Source: Rhizobiales bacterium 65-79 (lineage in GTDB: Bacteria > Pseudomonadota > Alphaproteobacteria > Rhizobiales > Rhizobiaceae). Taken from it: a stretch of 64,000 nt of DNA. Location: positions 54,578-118,577 of the forward strand of contig MKRJ01000032.1 of the NCBI GenBank assembly GCA_001896885.1, written 5' to 3'. The position numbers were made by a program, and so were the translations under genes. Below, one piece after another: positions 55,225 to 63,263 of the stretch. The notes below the pieces were generated by a model, which saw only the letters and a list, made by a program, of their open reading frames with translations, was not told the DNA's origin and did no database searches. Position 1 is the first letter of the stretch, and each line of letters begins with the position of its first letter.

Positions 55225-56121
55225 CTAGCGCGCCATCCGCACTTTCACGCCGGCCTGCTCCTCGCGAAGCCGAAGCACGGCGCTCACATCGAGGCCGGCA
55301 AGCCCGTTGCCCGACGCCTGTTTCAGCACGTCGAACGCGGCCGAACCGACCGGCGTCTCGACGCCGAGCGACTTCGCCATCTCGACCGCCAGCCTGTGGT
55401 CCTTCTCGGCCAGCCGCACCATGAAGCCGAGCGAGAAATCGTCGGCCAACGCCTTCTTCGGCAGCGAGATGCCGAGCTGGTTGTTCCAGGCCATGGTCGT
55501 CTTCATGACCGCCATCATCGTCTCCAGGCTGAGGCCGGCCTTGATGCCCATGACGAGCGCCTCGCTGGTGGCCGAAAGGATGGTGTTGGCGAGGAAGTTG
55601 TTGGCGAGCTTCATGGCTTCGCCCATGCCGAGCCCGCCGCAGTAGAAATAGTCCGTGCCCATGCAGTCGAGCACGGGCCGCACCTCGTCCACCGCCTTCG
55701 GATCGCCGCCGACGATCAGCGTCAGCGTGCCGGCGATGGCGTGGTCGGCGGTCTTGCCGACGGGGCTGTCCACCATGGCGACGCCGCGTTCGGCGAGCGC
55801 CTTGCCGATCTTCCGGGTATAGGCCGGGTCGATGGTGCTCATGTCGATCACCACCGCGCCCGGTTTCAGGCCATGGATGGCGCCGTTCTCTCCGAGGATG
55901 GCGCGCTCCACGTCGGGGCCGTCCGGCAGCATGGTGATCAGGACATCGACCCCTTCCGCCGCCTCCCTAGGGGAGCCGGCGGTCGTGCCGCCGGCCTCCC
56001 TGTGCTTTTCGAGGGCGGCGGGATTGAGGTCGAACCCCTTCACGGGAAAGCCCTTCCTCAGCACGTTCCGTGCCATCGGGCCGCCCATGGTGCCCAGACC
56101 GACAAATCCGATTTTCTTCAT
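55225..56121 (-). CDS. 3-hydroxyisobutyrate dehydrogenase-family reductase (YihU/sulfolactaldehyde-reductase-like)
   Basis: A 298-residue NAD-dependent beta-hydroxyacid dehydrogenase. The Rossmann motif is FVGLGTMGGPMARNVLRKG, with the substrate loop DSPVGKTADHAIAGTLTLIVGGD, catalytic Lys in MKLANNFLANT and the C-terminal AEKDHRLAVEMAKSLG. The DSPVGKT segment resembles the DVPVGRT of E. coli YihU, the sulfolactaldehyde reductase, more than a typical hydroxyisobutyrate enzyme with DAPVSGG. It follows the system 3 binding protein by 40 bases. Tartronate semialdehyde or succinic semialdehyde are other possible substrates. Confidence 0.85.
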   Translation of the reverse strand: MKKIGFVGLGTMGGPMARNVLRKGFPVKGFDLNPAALEKHREAGGTTAGSPREAAEGVDVLITMLPDGPDVERAILGENGAIHGLKPGAVVIDMSTIDPAYTRKIGKALAERGVAMVDSPVGKTADHAIAGTLTLIVGGDPKAVDEVRPVLDCMGTDYFYCGGLGMGEAMKLANNFLANTILSATSEALVMGIKAGLSLETMMAVMKTTMAWNNQLGISLPKKALADDFSLGFMVRLAEKDHRLAVEMAKSLGVETPVGSAAFDVLKQASGNGLAGLDVSAVLRLREEQAGVKVRMAR

Positions 56122-56161
56122 GTTCGCCGCCTTTTTCCTTTATCCTAGCGTTAGGTCGCGT

Positions 56162-57400
56162 TCAGTCTTCCTTCGGCCACTTCGACTGTTCCCAGACGGG
56201 CAGGCCGCGCACGTCGGCCACGTCCTTGGCCGTGAAGGCCGCTTCGTCCGGGACCTTGCCCGAAGCCTCGTAGGCCTGCTGCATCAGCGGAGCGCCCTTC
56301 GAGATCGCCTTGTCGATCTGGTCCCATGTGGTCGGCTGCGAGATGAGGCCGCCGGCGACCATGAACTTCGACGCGGCGACGACCGCGCTGACGTCGCCCC
56401 GCGTCGACCACACCCATTTGCGGGCATAGAGCACGTCGTCCTTCCAGACCTTGGCGCCGAGCTCTGGCGGCAGCTCCCAGTATTTCTTGACGAGCTGCGA
56501 CACGTCGCCGGGATCCATCTTGACGAGCGCCTCCAGCGCCTCCTGCTGGGCGCTCATGAAGGCGACCGCCAGCTTCGGCGCCTTCTCCAGGAGCTTGTTC
56601 TGCGCCATCCACATGGAGCGGTGCAGGTAATAGCCGTCCGGGTAGAAGGGCGATTTCTTGACCGACGGCAGCAGGATGCCGGCGCCTTCGCCCTCGGGGC
56701 CCTTGTAGTAATCTTCCGTGTAGCCGTAGGAGTTGACGATGCCGACGGTGCCGACATCCTTCTGCGCCTTCAGGAAGGCGGGGTAGATGACGACGGCGGC
56801 GTCGAGGCCGGTCGGCACGGTGGCCGCCTGGGCCTGCGTCGGCGTGTTGACGATCTTGATGCCGTTCGCCTTGGGATCACCGGAGCCGAGCTGGTAGAGC
56901 AAGATCTGCGAGAGGGCGTTGTAGGGATCGCCGCCGAGAAGCGCGCCGACGGTCTTGCCCTTCAGGTCCTGGACGTTGCGTATGCCGCTGTCGGGACGGG
57001 TCGCCAGCACGAAGCGCAGGTGACCCTCGCCGACGTTGAGGATGCTCCATGGCTGCTTGGCGGCGATGCCGCGGATGATCGGCGTGTTGCCCCACATGCC
57101 GAGATCGAGATTGTTGCTGACGAAGGCCTCGACCTGCGGCATCGCCGACGGGTAGTCGCGCCAGTCGACCTTGAGGTTGTAGCCCTGCTTCGCGGCGTGC
57201 TTCTCGAAGAGCTTCTGCTGCATCATGTATTCGGTGATCGGCGAATTCGCCGCCGCCCAGGGCTGCCGCCCGACGGAGACGGAAGCCTCTTCCGCCGCGC
57301 GCACGACCGAGGGGCGGTAGAGCACGGCCGCTCCGACGCCGGCCGCGCCCGCCACGAGCAGCGTGCGCCGGCTTATGCTGTTGCCTTTTCTGTAGGTCAT
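56162..57400 (-). CDS. NitT/TauT-type substrate-binding protein, system 3
   Basis: A 412-residue exported binding protein. A twin-arginine-like signal (SISRRTLLVAGAAGVGAAVL, end near VVRAAEE) is followed by the SsuA-like mature domain (AFVSNNLDLGMWGNTPIIRG, DLKGKTVGALLGGDPYNAL, TVPTGLDAAVVIYPAF). It resembles the system 2 binding protein in layout and at the C terminus. It follows the ATPase gene by 48 bases and is followed by catabolic genes, so its ligand should be their substrate. Confidence 0.88.
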   Translation of the reverse strand: MTYRKGNSISRRTLLVAGAAGVGAAVLYRPSVVRAAEEASVSVGRQPWAAANSPITEYMMQQKLFEKHAAKQGYNLKVDWRDYPSAMPQVEAFVSNNLDLGMWGNTPIIRGIAAKQPWSILNVGEGHLRFVLATRPDSGIRNVQDLKGKTVGALLGGDPYNALSQILLYQLGSGDPKANGIKIVNTPTQAQAATVPTGLDAAVVIYPAFLKAQKDVGTVGIVNSYGYTEDYYKGPEGEGAGILLPSVKKSPFYPDGYYLHRSMWMAQNKLLEKAPKLAVAFMSAQQEALEALVKMDPGDVSQLVKKYWELPPELGAKVWKDDVLYARKWVWSTRGDVSAVVAASKFMVAGGLISQPTTWDQIDKAISKGAPLMQQAYEASGKVPDEAAFTAKDVADVRGLPVWEQSKWPKED

Positions 57401-57448
57401 TTCGTCTCCTCCATGTTTAGGCCCCGTGGGCCTGGCCTTTTGGCCGGT

Positions 57449-58291
57449 TCATGCCTTGACGGTCGCGGCATAGGCTTCGTCGCGTATGAGCTGCCAGATG
57501 TGCTCGACGAGTTCCTGAAAGGCCGCACTTGCCCGCATCTCCGGCTTGCGCGGCCGCGGCAGGTCGACGGTCTTGATTTCCCTTATCCTGCCGGGATGGC
57601 TCCCCATCACCACGATCCGGTTGGCGAGGAAAACCGCCTCGTCGATGCCGTGGGTGATGAAGACGACGGTCCGCCGCTCGTCGCGCGCGCCGGTCTCGCC
57701 CCAGATGCGCAGCAATTCCTCCTGCAGGATGACACGGGTCTGCGCGTCGAGCGCGGCGAACGGCTCGTCCATAAGGAGCACGTCCGGATCGTTGGCAAGC
57801 GCGCGCGCGAAGGCGCAGCGCTGGCGCATGCCGCCGGAAAGCTCGTAGGGATATTTGTTCTCCGCCCCGTTCAATGCCACGAGGTCGATGAAGTGGCGGA
57901 CGCGCTCGTCGCGCTGGCTCTTGGCCAGCGCCGAACCCTTGCGGTAGCGCGGGCCGAACTCGATGTTTTCCCACACGGTTTTCCAGGGGAACAGCGCGTA
58001 GTCCTGGAACACGACGCCGCGCTCCGCGCCGGGTCCGTCGATGGGCTTGCCGTCGATCTCGAGGCTGCCGCCGGTCGGCGCCGTCAGCCCGGCGATCATG
58101 TTCAGGATCGTGGTCTTGCCGCAGCCGGATGGCCCGACGATGCAGAGGAATTCGCCCCGCTTCACGTCGAGATCGATCTCCTCCAGCGCCACGGTGCGCT
58201 CGCCTGTCCTGGGCAGCACGAATTCCTTGCGCACGCCGCGCAGGCGGAGCTTCGGCGCGGCGTCGTTCAGCGTTTCCATGGCAGCATCCAT
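57449..58291 (-). CDS. NitT/TauT-type ABC ATPase, system 3
   Basis: A 280-residue ATPase. It has Walker A GPSGCGKTT, the Q-loop VVFQDYALFPWKTVWENIEFG, the signature LSGGMRQR, Walker B VLLMDEPFAALDA and the switch FITHGIDEAVFLA. The ATG at 58291 (MDAAMETL) is chosen by analogy with the system 2 ATPase; 58279 is an alternative. It overlaps the permease gene by 25 bases. Confidence 0.9.
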   Translation of the reverse strand: MDAAMETLNDAAPKLRLRGVRKEFVLPRTGERTVALEEIDLDVKRGEFLCIVGPSGCGKTTILNMIAGLTAPTGGSLEIDGKPIDGPGAERGVVFQDYALFPWKTVWENIEFGPRYRKGSALAKSQRDERVRHFIDLVALNGAENKYPYELSGGMRQRCAFARALANDPDVLLMDEPFAALDAQTRVILQEELLRIWGETGARDERRTVVFITHGIDEAVFLANRIVVMGSHPGRIREIKTVDLPRPRKPEMRASAAFQELVEHIWQLIRDEAYAATVKA

Positions 58292-59046
58292 TGTTCGAGC
58301 CGGCGCAGCCCGCGGTCGATCACCAGCGCTACGACGCCGACGGAGATCATGCAGACGATGATGCCGTTCAGATCGACGCTGTAGGCGTAGAAGACGAACA
58401 TCATCTGGCCGATGCCGCCGGTGCCGCCGCCGCCGGCCTTGGCGCCGACGGCAAGCTCGGCTGCGATGATCGAGGTCCAGGCGACGCCGAGCGCAAGGCG
58501 GGCGCCGACGAAGATGTAGGGAAGGGCGCCGGGCAGCACGACGGTGCGCAGGATGGTGAGGCGGTCGACGCCGAGCGTGCGCGCGGCGCGGATGAGTTGC
58601 GGGTCGACGCTCTTCACGCCGTGGATGGTGTTGACGATCATCGGGAAGAAGGCGGCGTAGCCGACGATGAAGGCCGCCGCCGGCGTTCCCGTGCCGAACC
58701 ACAGGATGGCGAGCGGCAGGAGCGCGATGGGCGCGATCGACCGGAAGCTCTCCACCAGCGGGTCGAGCGAGCGATCGACGGCGCGATAGGTTCCCATCAG
58801 GGCGCCGAGGACGAGCGCCAAGGCGGCGGCCCAGGCGAAGCCGGCGAGGACGCGGCCGAAACTCTGGATCAGCGCCAGCGGAAGATCGCCGCTGCCGATC
58901 AGGGCCCAGGCCGCTTCCACGACATGGGTCGGCATCGGGGCGCGCCGGGACGGCGTGCCGAACATCACGACCAGTTGCCAGAGGACGAGCAGCCCGACCG
59001 GGAGGACGGCCGCGCGAAGGAGGGAGGAACTAATCACCCGGGTCAT
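58267..59046 (-). CDS. NitT/TauT-type ABC permease, second of a pair, system 3
   Basis: A 259-residue permease with about six helices and the docking loop VDPQLIRAARTLGVDRLTILRTVVLPGALPYIFVGARLALG. The ATG at 59046 overlaps the previous stop by one base (TGATG). An in-frame upstream extension to 59730 is antisense-like text with no permease feature. A glycine-rich loop (GAKAGGGGTGGIGQ) is unusual for this family. Confidence 0.88.
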   Translation of the reverse strand: MTRVISSSLLRAAVLPVGLLVLWQLVVMFGTPSRRAPMPTHVVEAAWALIGSGDLPLALIQSFGRVLAGFAWAAALALVLGALMGTYRAVDRSLDPLVESFRSIAPIALLPLAILWFGTGTPAAAFIVGYAAFFPMIVNTIHGVKSVDPQLIRAARTLGVDRLTILRTVVLPGALPYIFVGARLALGVAWTSIIAAELAVGAKAGGGGTGGIGQMMFVFYAYSVDLNGIIVCMISVGVVALVIDRGLRRLEQWMLPWKR

Positions 59047-59888
59047 CAGGCGTTCCTCGGCTCGGCCCAGCGGGTCAGGGAACGCTGGACGGCGCGCAGC
59101 ACGCGGTCGAACAGATAGCCCATCAGGCCGATCAGCACGACGAAGGCGAGCACCTTCGGCGTCATCAGGAGTTCCCGGTACCATTCGACCGCGAAGCCGA
59201 GCCCGGAGGGCGCGCCGATCAGCTCGGCCGCGACCATCGACATCCAGCCGGCGCCGGCGGCAAGCCGCGCGCCGACGAGGATGCCGGGCAGCGCGGCGGG
59301 GATGATGACCTGCAGGAGCACGGTCGCCCGGCCGACGCCGAGGGTCCGCGCCGCGTTCAGGTAGGAGCGGTCGACGGAGCGCACCGCGGTGATCGTGTTG
59401 ATGAGCAGCGGAAAGAAGGCGCCGTAGAACATGATCGCGGTCGGCAGCGCGTCGCCGATGCCCAGGATGAAGAGGCCGAGCGGGATCCAGGCGATGCCGG
59501 AGATCGGCCGCAAGAGTTCGACGGTCGGGTCGATCATCTCGAAGACCGTGCGGTTCAGGCCCATGGCGAAGCCGAGCGGCACCGCGATCACCGCCGCGAG
59601 GAGGAAGCTCGCGACCAGCCGCGTGACGCTGACGACGATGTTGGTGATCATCTCGCCGGTGCCGGCGAGTTCGACGAAGCTCTCCGCGACATCGACGGGG
59701 GTGGGCAGGAGGATCGGATTGCCGATCCACAGCGCCGCCGCCTGCCAGACCAGCAGGAAAACGACCATCGTACGCAGATAGACGCCGACGCCCGTGGCTG
59801 CGTCCCAGAGCCGCCGGCTGCGGTAGCCGGCCAGGCCGTGCCGCGGTCTCTCCGGCATTCTCCTCCCGTCGAAAGCGTCCGCTTTCAC
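59046..59888 (-). CDS. NitT/TauT-type ABC permease, first of a pair, system 3
   Basis: A 280-residue permease with an N-terminal cytoplasmic extension of about 35 residues. Features are RPISGIAWIPLGLFILGIGDALPTAIMFYGAFFPLLINT and the docking loop VDRSYLNAARTLGVGRATVLLQVIIPAALPGILVG. The GTG at 59888 has GGGAGGA nine bases upstream; an ATG at 59858 is possible. It is the first gene of an eight-gene operon to 52725, and its promoter region is shared with the divergent LacI-type gene. Confidence 0.86.
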   Translation of the reverse strand: MKADAFDGRRMPERPRHGLAGYRSRRLWDAATGVGVYLRTMVVFLLVWQAAALWIGNPILLPTPVDVAESFVELAGTGEMITNIVVSVTRLVASFLLAAVIAVPLGFAMGLNRTVFEMIDPTVELLRPISGIAWIPLGLFILGIGDALPTAIMFYGAFFPLLINTITAVRSVDRSYLNAARTLGVGRATVLLQVIIPAALPGILVGARLAAGAGWMSMVAAELIGAPSGLGFAVEWYRELLMTPKVLAFVVLIGLMGYLFDRVLRAVQRSLTRWAEPRNA

Positions 59889-59936
59889 CGACGAAATCCT
59901 CCCGACCCCGTCATCGTTGCATTCACGCCATGGATT

Positions 59937-59952
59937 ATGGTACCGGTATCAT
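59937..59952. promoter_or_regulatory. LacI-family operator resembling the gluconate-repressor site
   Basis: ATGGTACCGGTATCAT is a 16-bp palindrome with one mismatched pair. It closely resembles known gluconate-repressor (LacI-family GntR/IdnR) sites of the form ATGTTACC-N2-GTAACAT. It lies between the divergent permease and LacI-type genes, 40 bases before the latter. Confidence 0.75.
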
Positions 59953-59991
59953 ATTGCCGAGTCAAGGCGATGTGGTAGAACCGAATTCTCA

Positions 59992-61035
59992 ATGTCAGGG
60001 GACAGGCGAAACAGCACCCGCCAGACGAAGCGGATTGGAGTTCGGGACGTCGCGCGCCTCGCGGCCGTCGCGCCGATCACGGTCTCGCGCGCCTTGAGCT
60101 TTCCCGACAGCGTGGCGCCCGCGACCCGCCAGCGCATCATGGAGGCGGTGTCGTCGCTCGGCTATATCCCGAACCGGGTAGCGGGCAGCCTTTCATCGAA
60201 CCAGACCCGCCTGATCGGCGCCATCATCCCGACCTTCCAGAGTTCGGTGGCGACCGAATTCACCGGCGGCATGGCGACGGTCCTGAGGAGCAGGGGATAC
60301 CAGCTGCTCCTCGGCGGCTCCAATTTCTCGGTGGAGGAGGAGGAAAGCCTCATCCTGGAGTTTCTCTCCCGGCGCGCCGACGGCATCTATCTCACCGGCA
60401 CGACCCATACCGAGCGCGCCAGCCGCATGCTCAGGGAAAGCCGCGTGCCGGTGGTGGAGGTCGCCAGCCTCGACGGCGAGCCGATCGACATGCTCGTCGG
60501 CTTCTCGAACGCGGATGCGTCGTTCGCGATGATGCGGCATCTCGCCGGATGCGGATACCGGAAGGTAGCGTTCTTCAGCCTTCCCACGAAGGACAACGAG
60601 CGGCAGAGGGGACGCATCGCCGGCTACAGGCGGGGCGTCGAGACGTTCGGTCTCGACCCCGATCCGGCGCTGATGGCGGAGGTCCACATGGATCTTGCCA
60701 GCGCCACAAGAAGCCTTGGCGAACTCCTGGAACGCCGGCCCGATGCCGAGGCGCTGTTCTGCGGCGGCGACCTGCTTGCGATCGGGGCGCTTTTCGAGTG
60801 CCAGCGGCGCGGCCTGCGCGTGCCGGAGGATTTCGGCGTCGCCGGCTTCGACGACATCGATCTGGCCGGTTTCATGCAGCCGGGGCTGACCACGGTGCAC
60901 CTGCCGCACCAGATGCTCGGCGCGCGCGCCGCGGAACTTCTGCTCGACCGCCTCGCCGGCAAGCCTGTGGCAGGATCGGTCGTCGACATGGGGTTCGAGA
61001 TCGTCGTGCGCGGCTCGACGCGCAAGGTACGGTAG
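59992..61035 (+). CDS. LacI-family regulator of the gluconate-repressor (GntR) type
   Basis: A 347-residue LacI-family protein. The helix-turn-helix is VRDVARLAAVAPITVSRALSFPDSV with the hinge GYIPNRVAGSLSSN. The sensor domain carries LTGTTHTERASRMLRESRVPVVEVASL, VGFSNADAS and ALFECQRRGLRVPEDFGVAGFDDIDL, similar to E. coli gluconate repressor. Thus the inducer may be a gluconate-like sugar acid. The ATG at 59992 begins the DNA-binding domain; a longer frame runs into the operator. It is divergent from importer system 3. Confidence 0.88.
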   Translation: MSGDRRNSTRQTKRIGVRDVARLAAVAPITVSRALSFPDSVAPATRQRIMEAVSSLGYIPNRVAGSLSSNQTRLIGAIIPTFQSSVATEFTGGMATVLRSRGYQLLLGGSNFSVEEEESLILEFLSRRADGIYLTGTTHTERASRMLRESRVPVVEVASLDGEPIDMLVGFSNADASFAMMRHLAGCGYRKVAFFSLPTKDNERQRGRIAGYRRGVETFGLDPDPALMAEVHMDLASATRSLGELLERRPDAEALFCGGDLLAIGALFECQRRGLRVPEDFGVAGFDDIDLAGFMQPGLTTVHLPHQMLGARAAELLLDRLAGKPVAGSVVDMGFEIVVRGSTRKVR

Positions 61036-61053
61036 GCCGTGTCACACACGGGC

Positions 61054-61084
61054 CGTCATTCCGCTGCGCGGCCCCGGAATGACG
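61054..61084. repeat. REP-like inverted repeat after the LacI gene
   Basis: CGTCATTCCG (61054-61063) and CGGAATGACG (61075-61084) are perfect 10-bp arms around 11 bases. This is a common dispersed palindromic repeat type and may also act as a transcript end for the LacI gene. Confidence 0.65.
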
Positions 61085-61152
61085 CGAATGAAGGCAGCCG
61101 ATCAGCGCCTCACATAGCAGGGAACTTAAAACTGTCCACGAAAGTTAGTCTC

Positions 61153-62067
61153 ATGATCAATGAACCGGCCGTTTCCCACCGTGAGGTCCCGGTCCGGGTG
61201 GCCGCCGCCTGCGCGAACATGCTCGGCGAATCGCCGGTATGGTCGGTGCGGGAAAAGGCCCTTTACTGGACCGACATCCGTGCGCCGGCGCTTTATCGCC
61301 TGTCGGCGGCAGGCAAGATCGACCGGTGGGAGATGCCGGAACTCGCCGGGTCGGTCGTCCTGAACGGGCCGGGAGGCGTGATCGTCGGCCTGCAGTCCGG
61401 CCTCGACGCGTTCGATCCCGACACAGATACCTTTCGCCGGCTCCTCGGCTTTGCCGGCGGCCACAGCGACGATCGTACCAACGACGCGCGTTGCGACGCG
61501 CAGGGCCGCCTCTGGTTCACGCGCATGCGCGATTTCGGCGGGACGAGCACCGGCGGGCTTTACCGGATGGACCGTGCCGGCGAAGCGGTGCAACTGATCG
61601 CCGGCGTGACGATCCCGAACGCGATCTGCTTCTCGCCCGACGGACGGCGGTTCCATTTCGCCGACACGCCGAAGGAAAGCCTCGACGCCTTCGAACTGGC
61701 CGAAGACGGCGTTTCGGTGCGCCATGTCGCCACCGTCATCCCGCCTGGCCTGGTGCCGGGGCGGCCGGACGGCGCGACGGTCGATGCCGAGGGCTACGTC
61801 TGGAACGCGCGTTTCGGCGGCGGCTGTGTGGTGCGCTCCGCGCCGGACGGCTCCGGCCACGTCATATATCCGCTACCGGTGTCGCGGCCGACCTCGTGCA
61901 GCTTTGGCGGGGAGGGGCTCGACCGGCTCTTCGTCACGACGGCACGGCAGGGGCTCGACGAAGCCGGACTGGCCGCCGAACCGCTCGCCGGCTGCCTGCT
62001 CGTGATCGAACCCGGCATAAGCGGGCTGGCCGAGCCGGCCTTCGCCGGAGCGGGAACACAGGCATAG
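61153..62067 (+). CDS. SMP-30/gluconolactonase-family lactonase
   Basis: A 304-residue six-bladed propeller lactonase. Metal ligands are Glu in MLGESPVWSVREKALYWTD, Asn in DRTNDARCDAQGRLWFTRM, Asn in ITIPNAICFSPDGRRFHFAD-like text and Asp in RPDGATVDAEGYVWNARFGGG. The family opens sugar lactones such as gluconolactone to the acid. The ATG at 61153 begins the domain; the upstream in-frame part has no features. It follows the LacI gene after a repeat, so it is probably a separate transcript. It supplies the lactonase step between the aldose dehydrogenase and the dehydratase. Confidence 0.88.
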   Translation: MINEPAVSHREVPVRVAAACANMLGESPVWSVREKALYWTDIRAPALYRLSAAGKIDRWEMPELAGSVVLNGPGGVIVGLQSGLDAFDPDTDTFRRLLGFAGGHSDDRTNDARCDAQGRLWFTRMRDFGGTSTGGLYRMDRAGEAVQLIAGVTIPNAICFSPDGRRFHFADTPKESLDAFELAEDGVSVRHVATVIPPGLVPGRPDGATVDAEGYVWNARFGGGCVVRSAPDGSGHVIYPLPVSRPTSCSFGGEGLDRLFVTTARQGLDEAGLAAEPLAGCLLVIEPGISGLAEPAFAGAGTQA

Positions 62068-62173
62068 CGATCGAGCGCGCCGGAAGTTGCAGGGGGTGGT
62101 AGACCTAGGGCGTCGATCGAACAACGATCCGTACTGGGATCCGCTGCGGGCCGCCGTTTAGGTCCTTGGCAGG

Positions 62174-63040
62174 CTAGCGCCTTTCCAGGACCGGCACGCA
62201 CATGTCGAGGTCGTGGGTCGCGAGATGCGCATAGCGCATCGTCATCTGCAGCGTCTGGTGCCCCAGCCACATCTGCACGCGCCTTATATCGATGCCGCCG
62301 CGAACCAGGCGGGAGGCGCAGGTGTGGCGAAGGCAATGCGGAACGAGTTCCTTGTCCCGGGCCAGCCCGACCTGCGCCTTGGCCTCGTGCCACGCCTGGC
62401 GGAACCTGGCCTGGCCGATCCCGGAGAAGGGGCCGCAGGCCGCTCCAGCGGGTCGCGAGACCGCCTCAAGCGCCCGGCTGGTCAGGGGCACGGATCGGCT
62501 CCTTCCCGATTTGGTAAGCCAGAAGGTGACCCTGCCGTCATGGATGTCGCCCCATCTGAGGCCGATCGCCTCGCCGAGCCGGGCTCCGGTGTCGACCAGA
62601 AAGACGCAGAGCCGATAATATTCTTCGGACTGGGATCGGATGGCGGCGAAAAGGCGGTCTTCCTCGTCGCATTCCAGGAACCTTATCCGCCCCTGGACTT
62701 CCTTCTGGCGCTTGAATTCGGGCAGACCGCAAACGTCTCCCATCTTGTAGGCCTTCCGCAGCAATTTGCTCAGCGCGGCCGTCTTCCGGTTGATGGTCGC
62801 ATTGCTGTTGTGGCGGCGGCGCAATGTTCCAATCAGGCTGTCCAGCATCTGCTGGTCGAAGGCGGTGAATCGCTTTCCTGCGAAAATCTCATCGATCTCA
62901 CCGAGGAAAGAGCGCACATTGTCGCTGTGCCTGCCCGGTTCCCAGAGGAGATCGGAATAACGGTGCGCGAGTTCCCCGATCGTGAAATCCTCGACGGGCG
63001 GAGCCTGATCTTCGCGCGGGGCCAAGGCGAGACTGCGCAT
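62174..63040 (-). CDS. Tyrosine-type site-specific recombinase
   Basis: A 288-residue recombinase. The catalytic residues are visible: Arg in TGARLGEAIGLRWGDI, Lys in TKSGRSRSVPL, His-x-x-Arg in HCLRHTCASRL, His in WLGHQTLQMT and Tyr in RYAHL. An N-terminal SAM-like core-binding domain covers about 18-105. No phage or conjugation genes are nearby, and no tRNA is visible for attachment. It could be a remnant of an island end or a stand-alone recombinase. Confidence 0.88.
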   Translation of the reverse strand: MRSLALAPREDQAPPVEDFTIGELAHRYSDLLWEPGRHSDNVRSFLGEIDEIFAGKRFTAFDQQMLDSLIGTLRRRHNSNATINRKTAALSKLLRKAYKMGDVCGLPEFKRQKEVQGRIRFLECDEEDRLFAAIRSQSEEYYRLCVFLVDTGARLGEAIGLRWGDIHDGRVTFWLTKSGRSRSVPLTSRALEAVSRPAGAACGPFSGIGQARFRQAWHEAKAQVGLARDKELVPHCLRHTCASRLVRGGIDIRRVQMWLGHQTLQMTMRYAHLATHDLDMCVPVLERR

Positions 63041-63218
63041 GCGCGGGCACCCGGCTAACGCCGAAAACTCCGAAAAGAGGGATGTCTATTCCCTTCGCGC
63101 CCGCTACCCGTCATTTCGCCGCCCTTTTCCTCATTTGGAAAAAAGCGGAAAAAACTACCGAATACAACGCCGGCTGGGATGCCGGCTTATCAATTCAACC
63201 AAATCTGCCGTCATTTCA
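63041..63218. other. Short intergenic stretch with inverted repeats near the recombinase
   Basis: There is no gene here. Two small inverted repeats are seen: TTTTCC and GGAAAA (63125-63130 and 63137-63142), and GCCGGC twice around TGGGAT (63169-63186). They could be recombination or promoter structures; nothing more can be said. Confidence 0.4.
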
Positions 63219-63254
63219 AAGGAAAACGGCCGGCAGGAAAATCCCGCCGGCCGC
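63219..63254 (-). terminator. Rho-independent terminator of the porin gene
   Basis: On the minus strand a GC-rich 8-bp stem, CGGCCGGC (63246-63253) with GCCGGCCG (63227-63234), is extended by two inner pairs and followed by a T-rich run (63219-63226). It lies 10 bases after the porin stop codon. Confidence 0.85.
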
Positions 63255-63263
63255 TTGGCTTTC

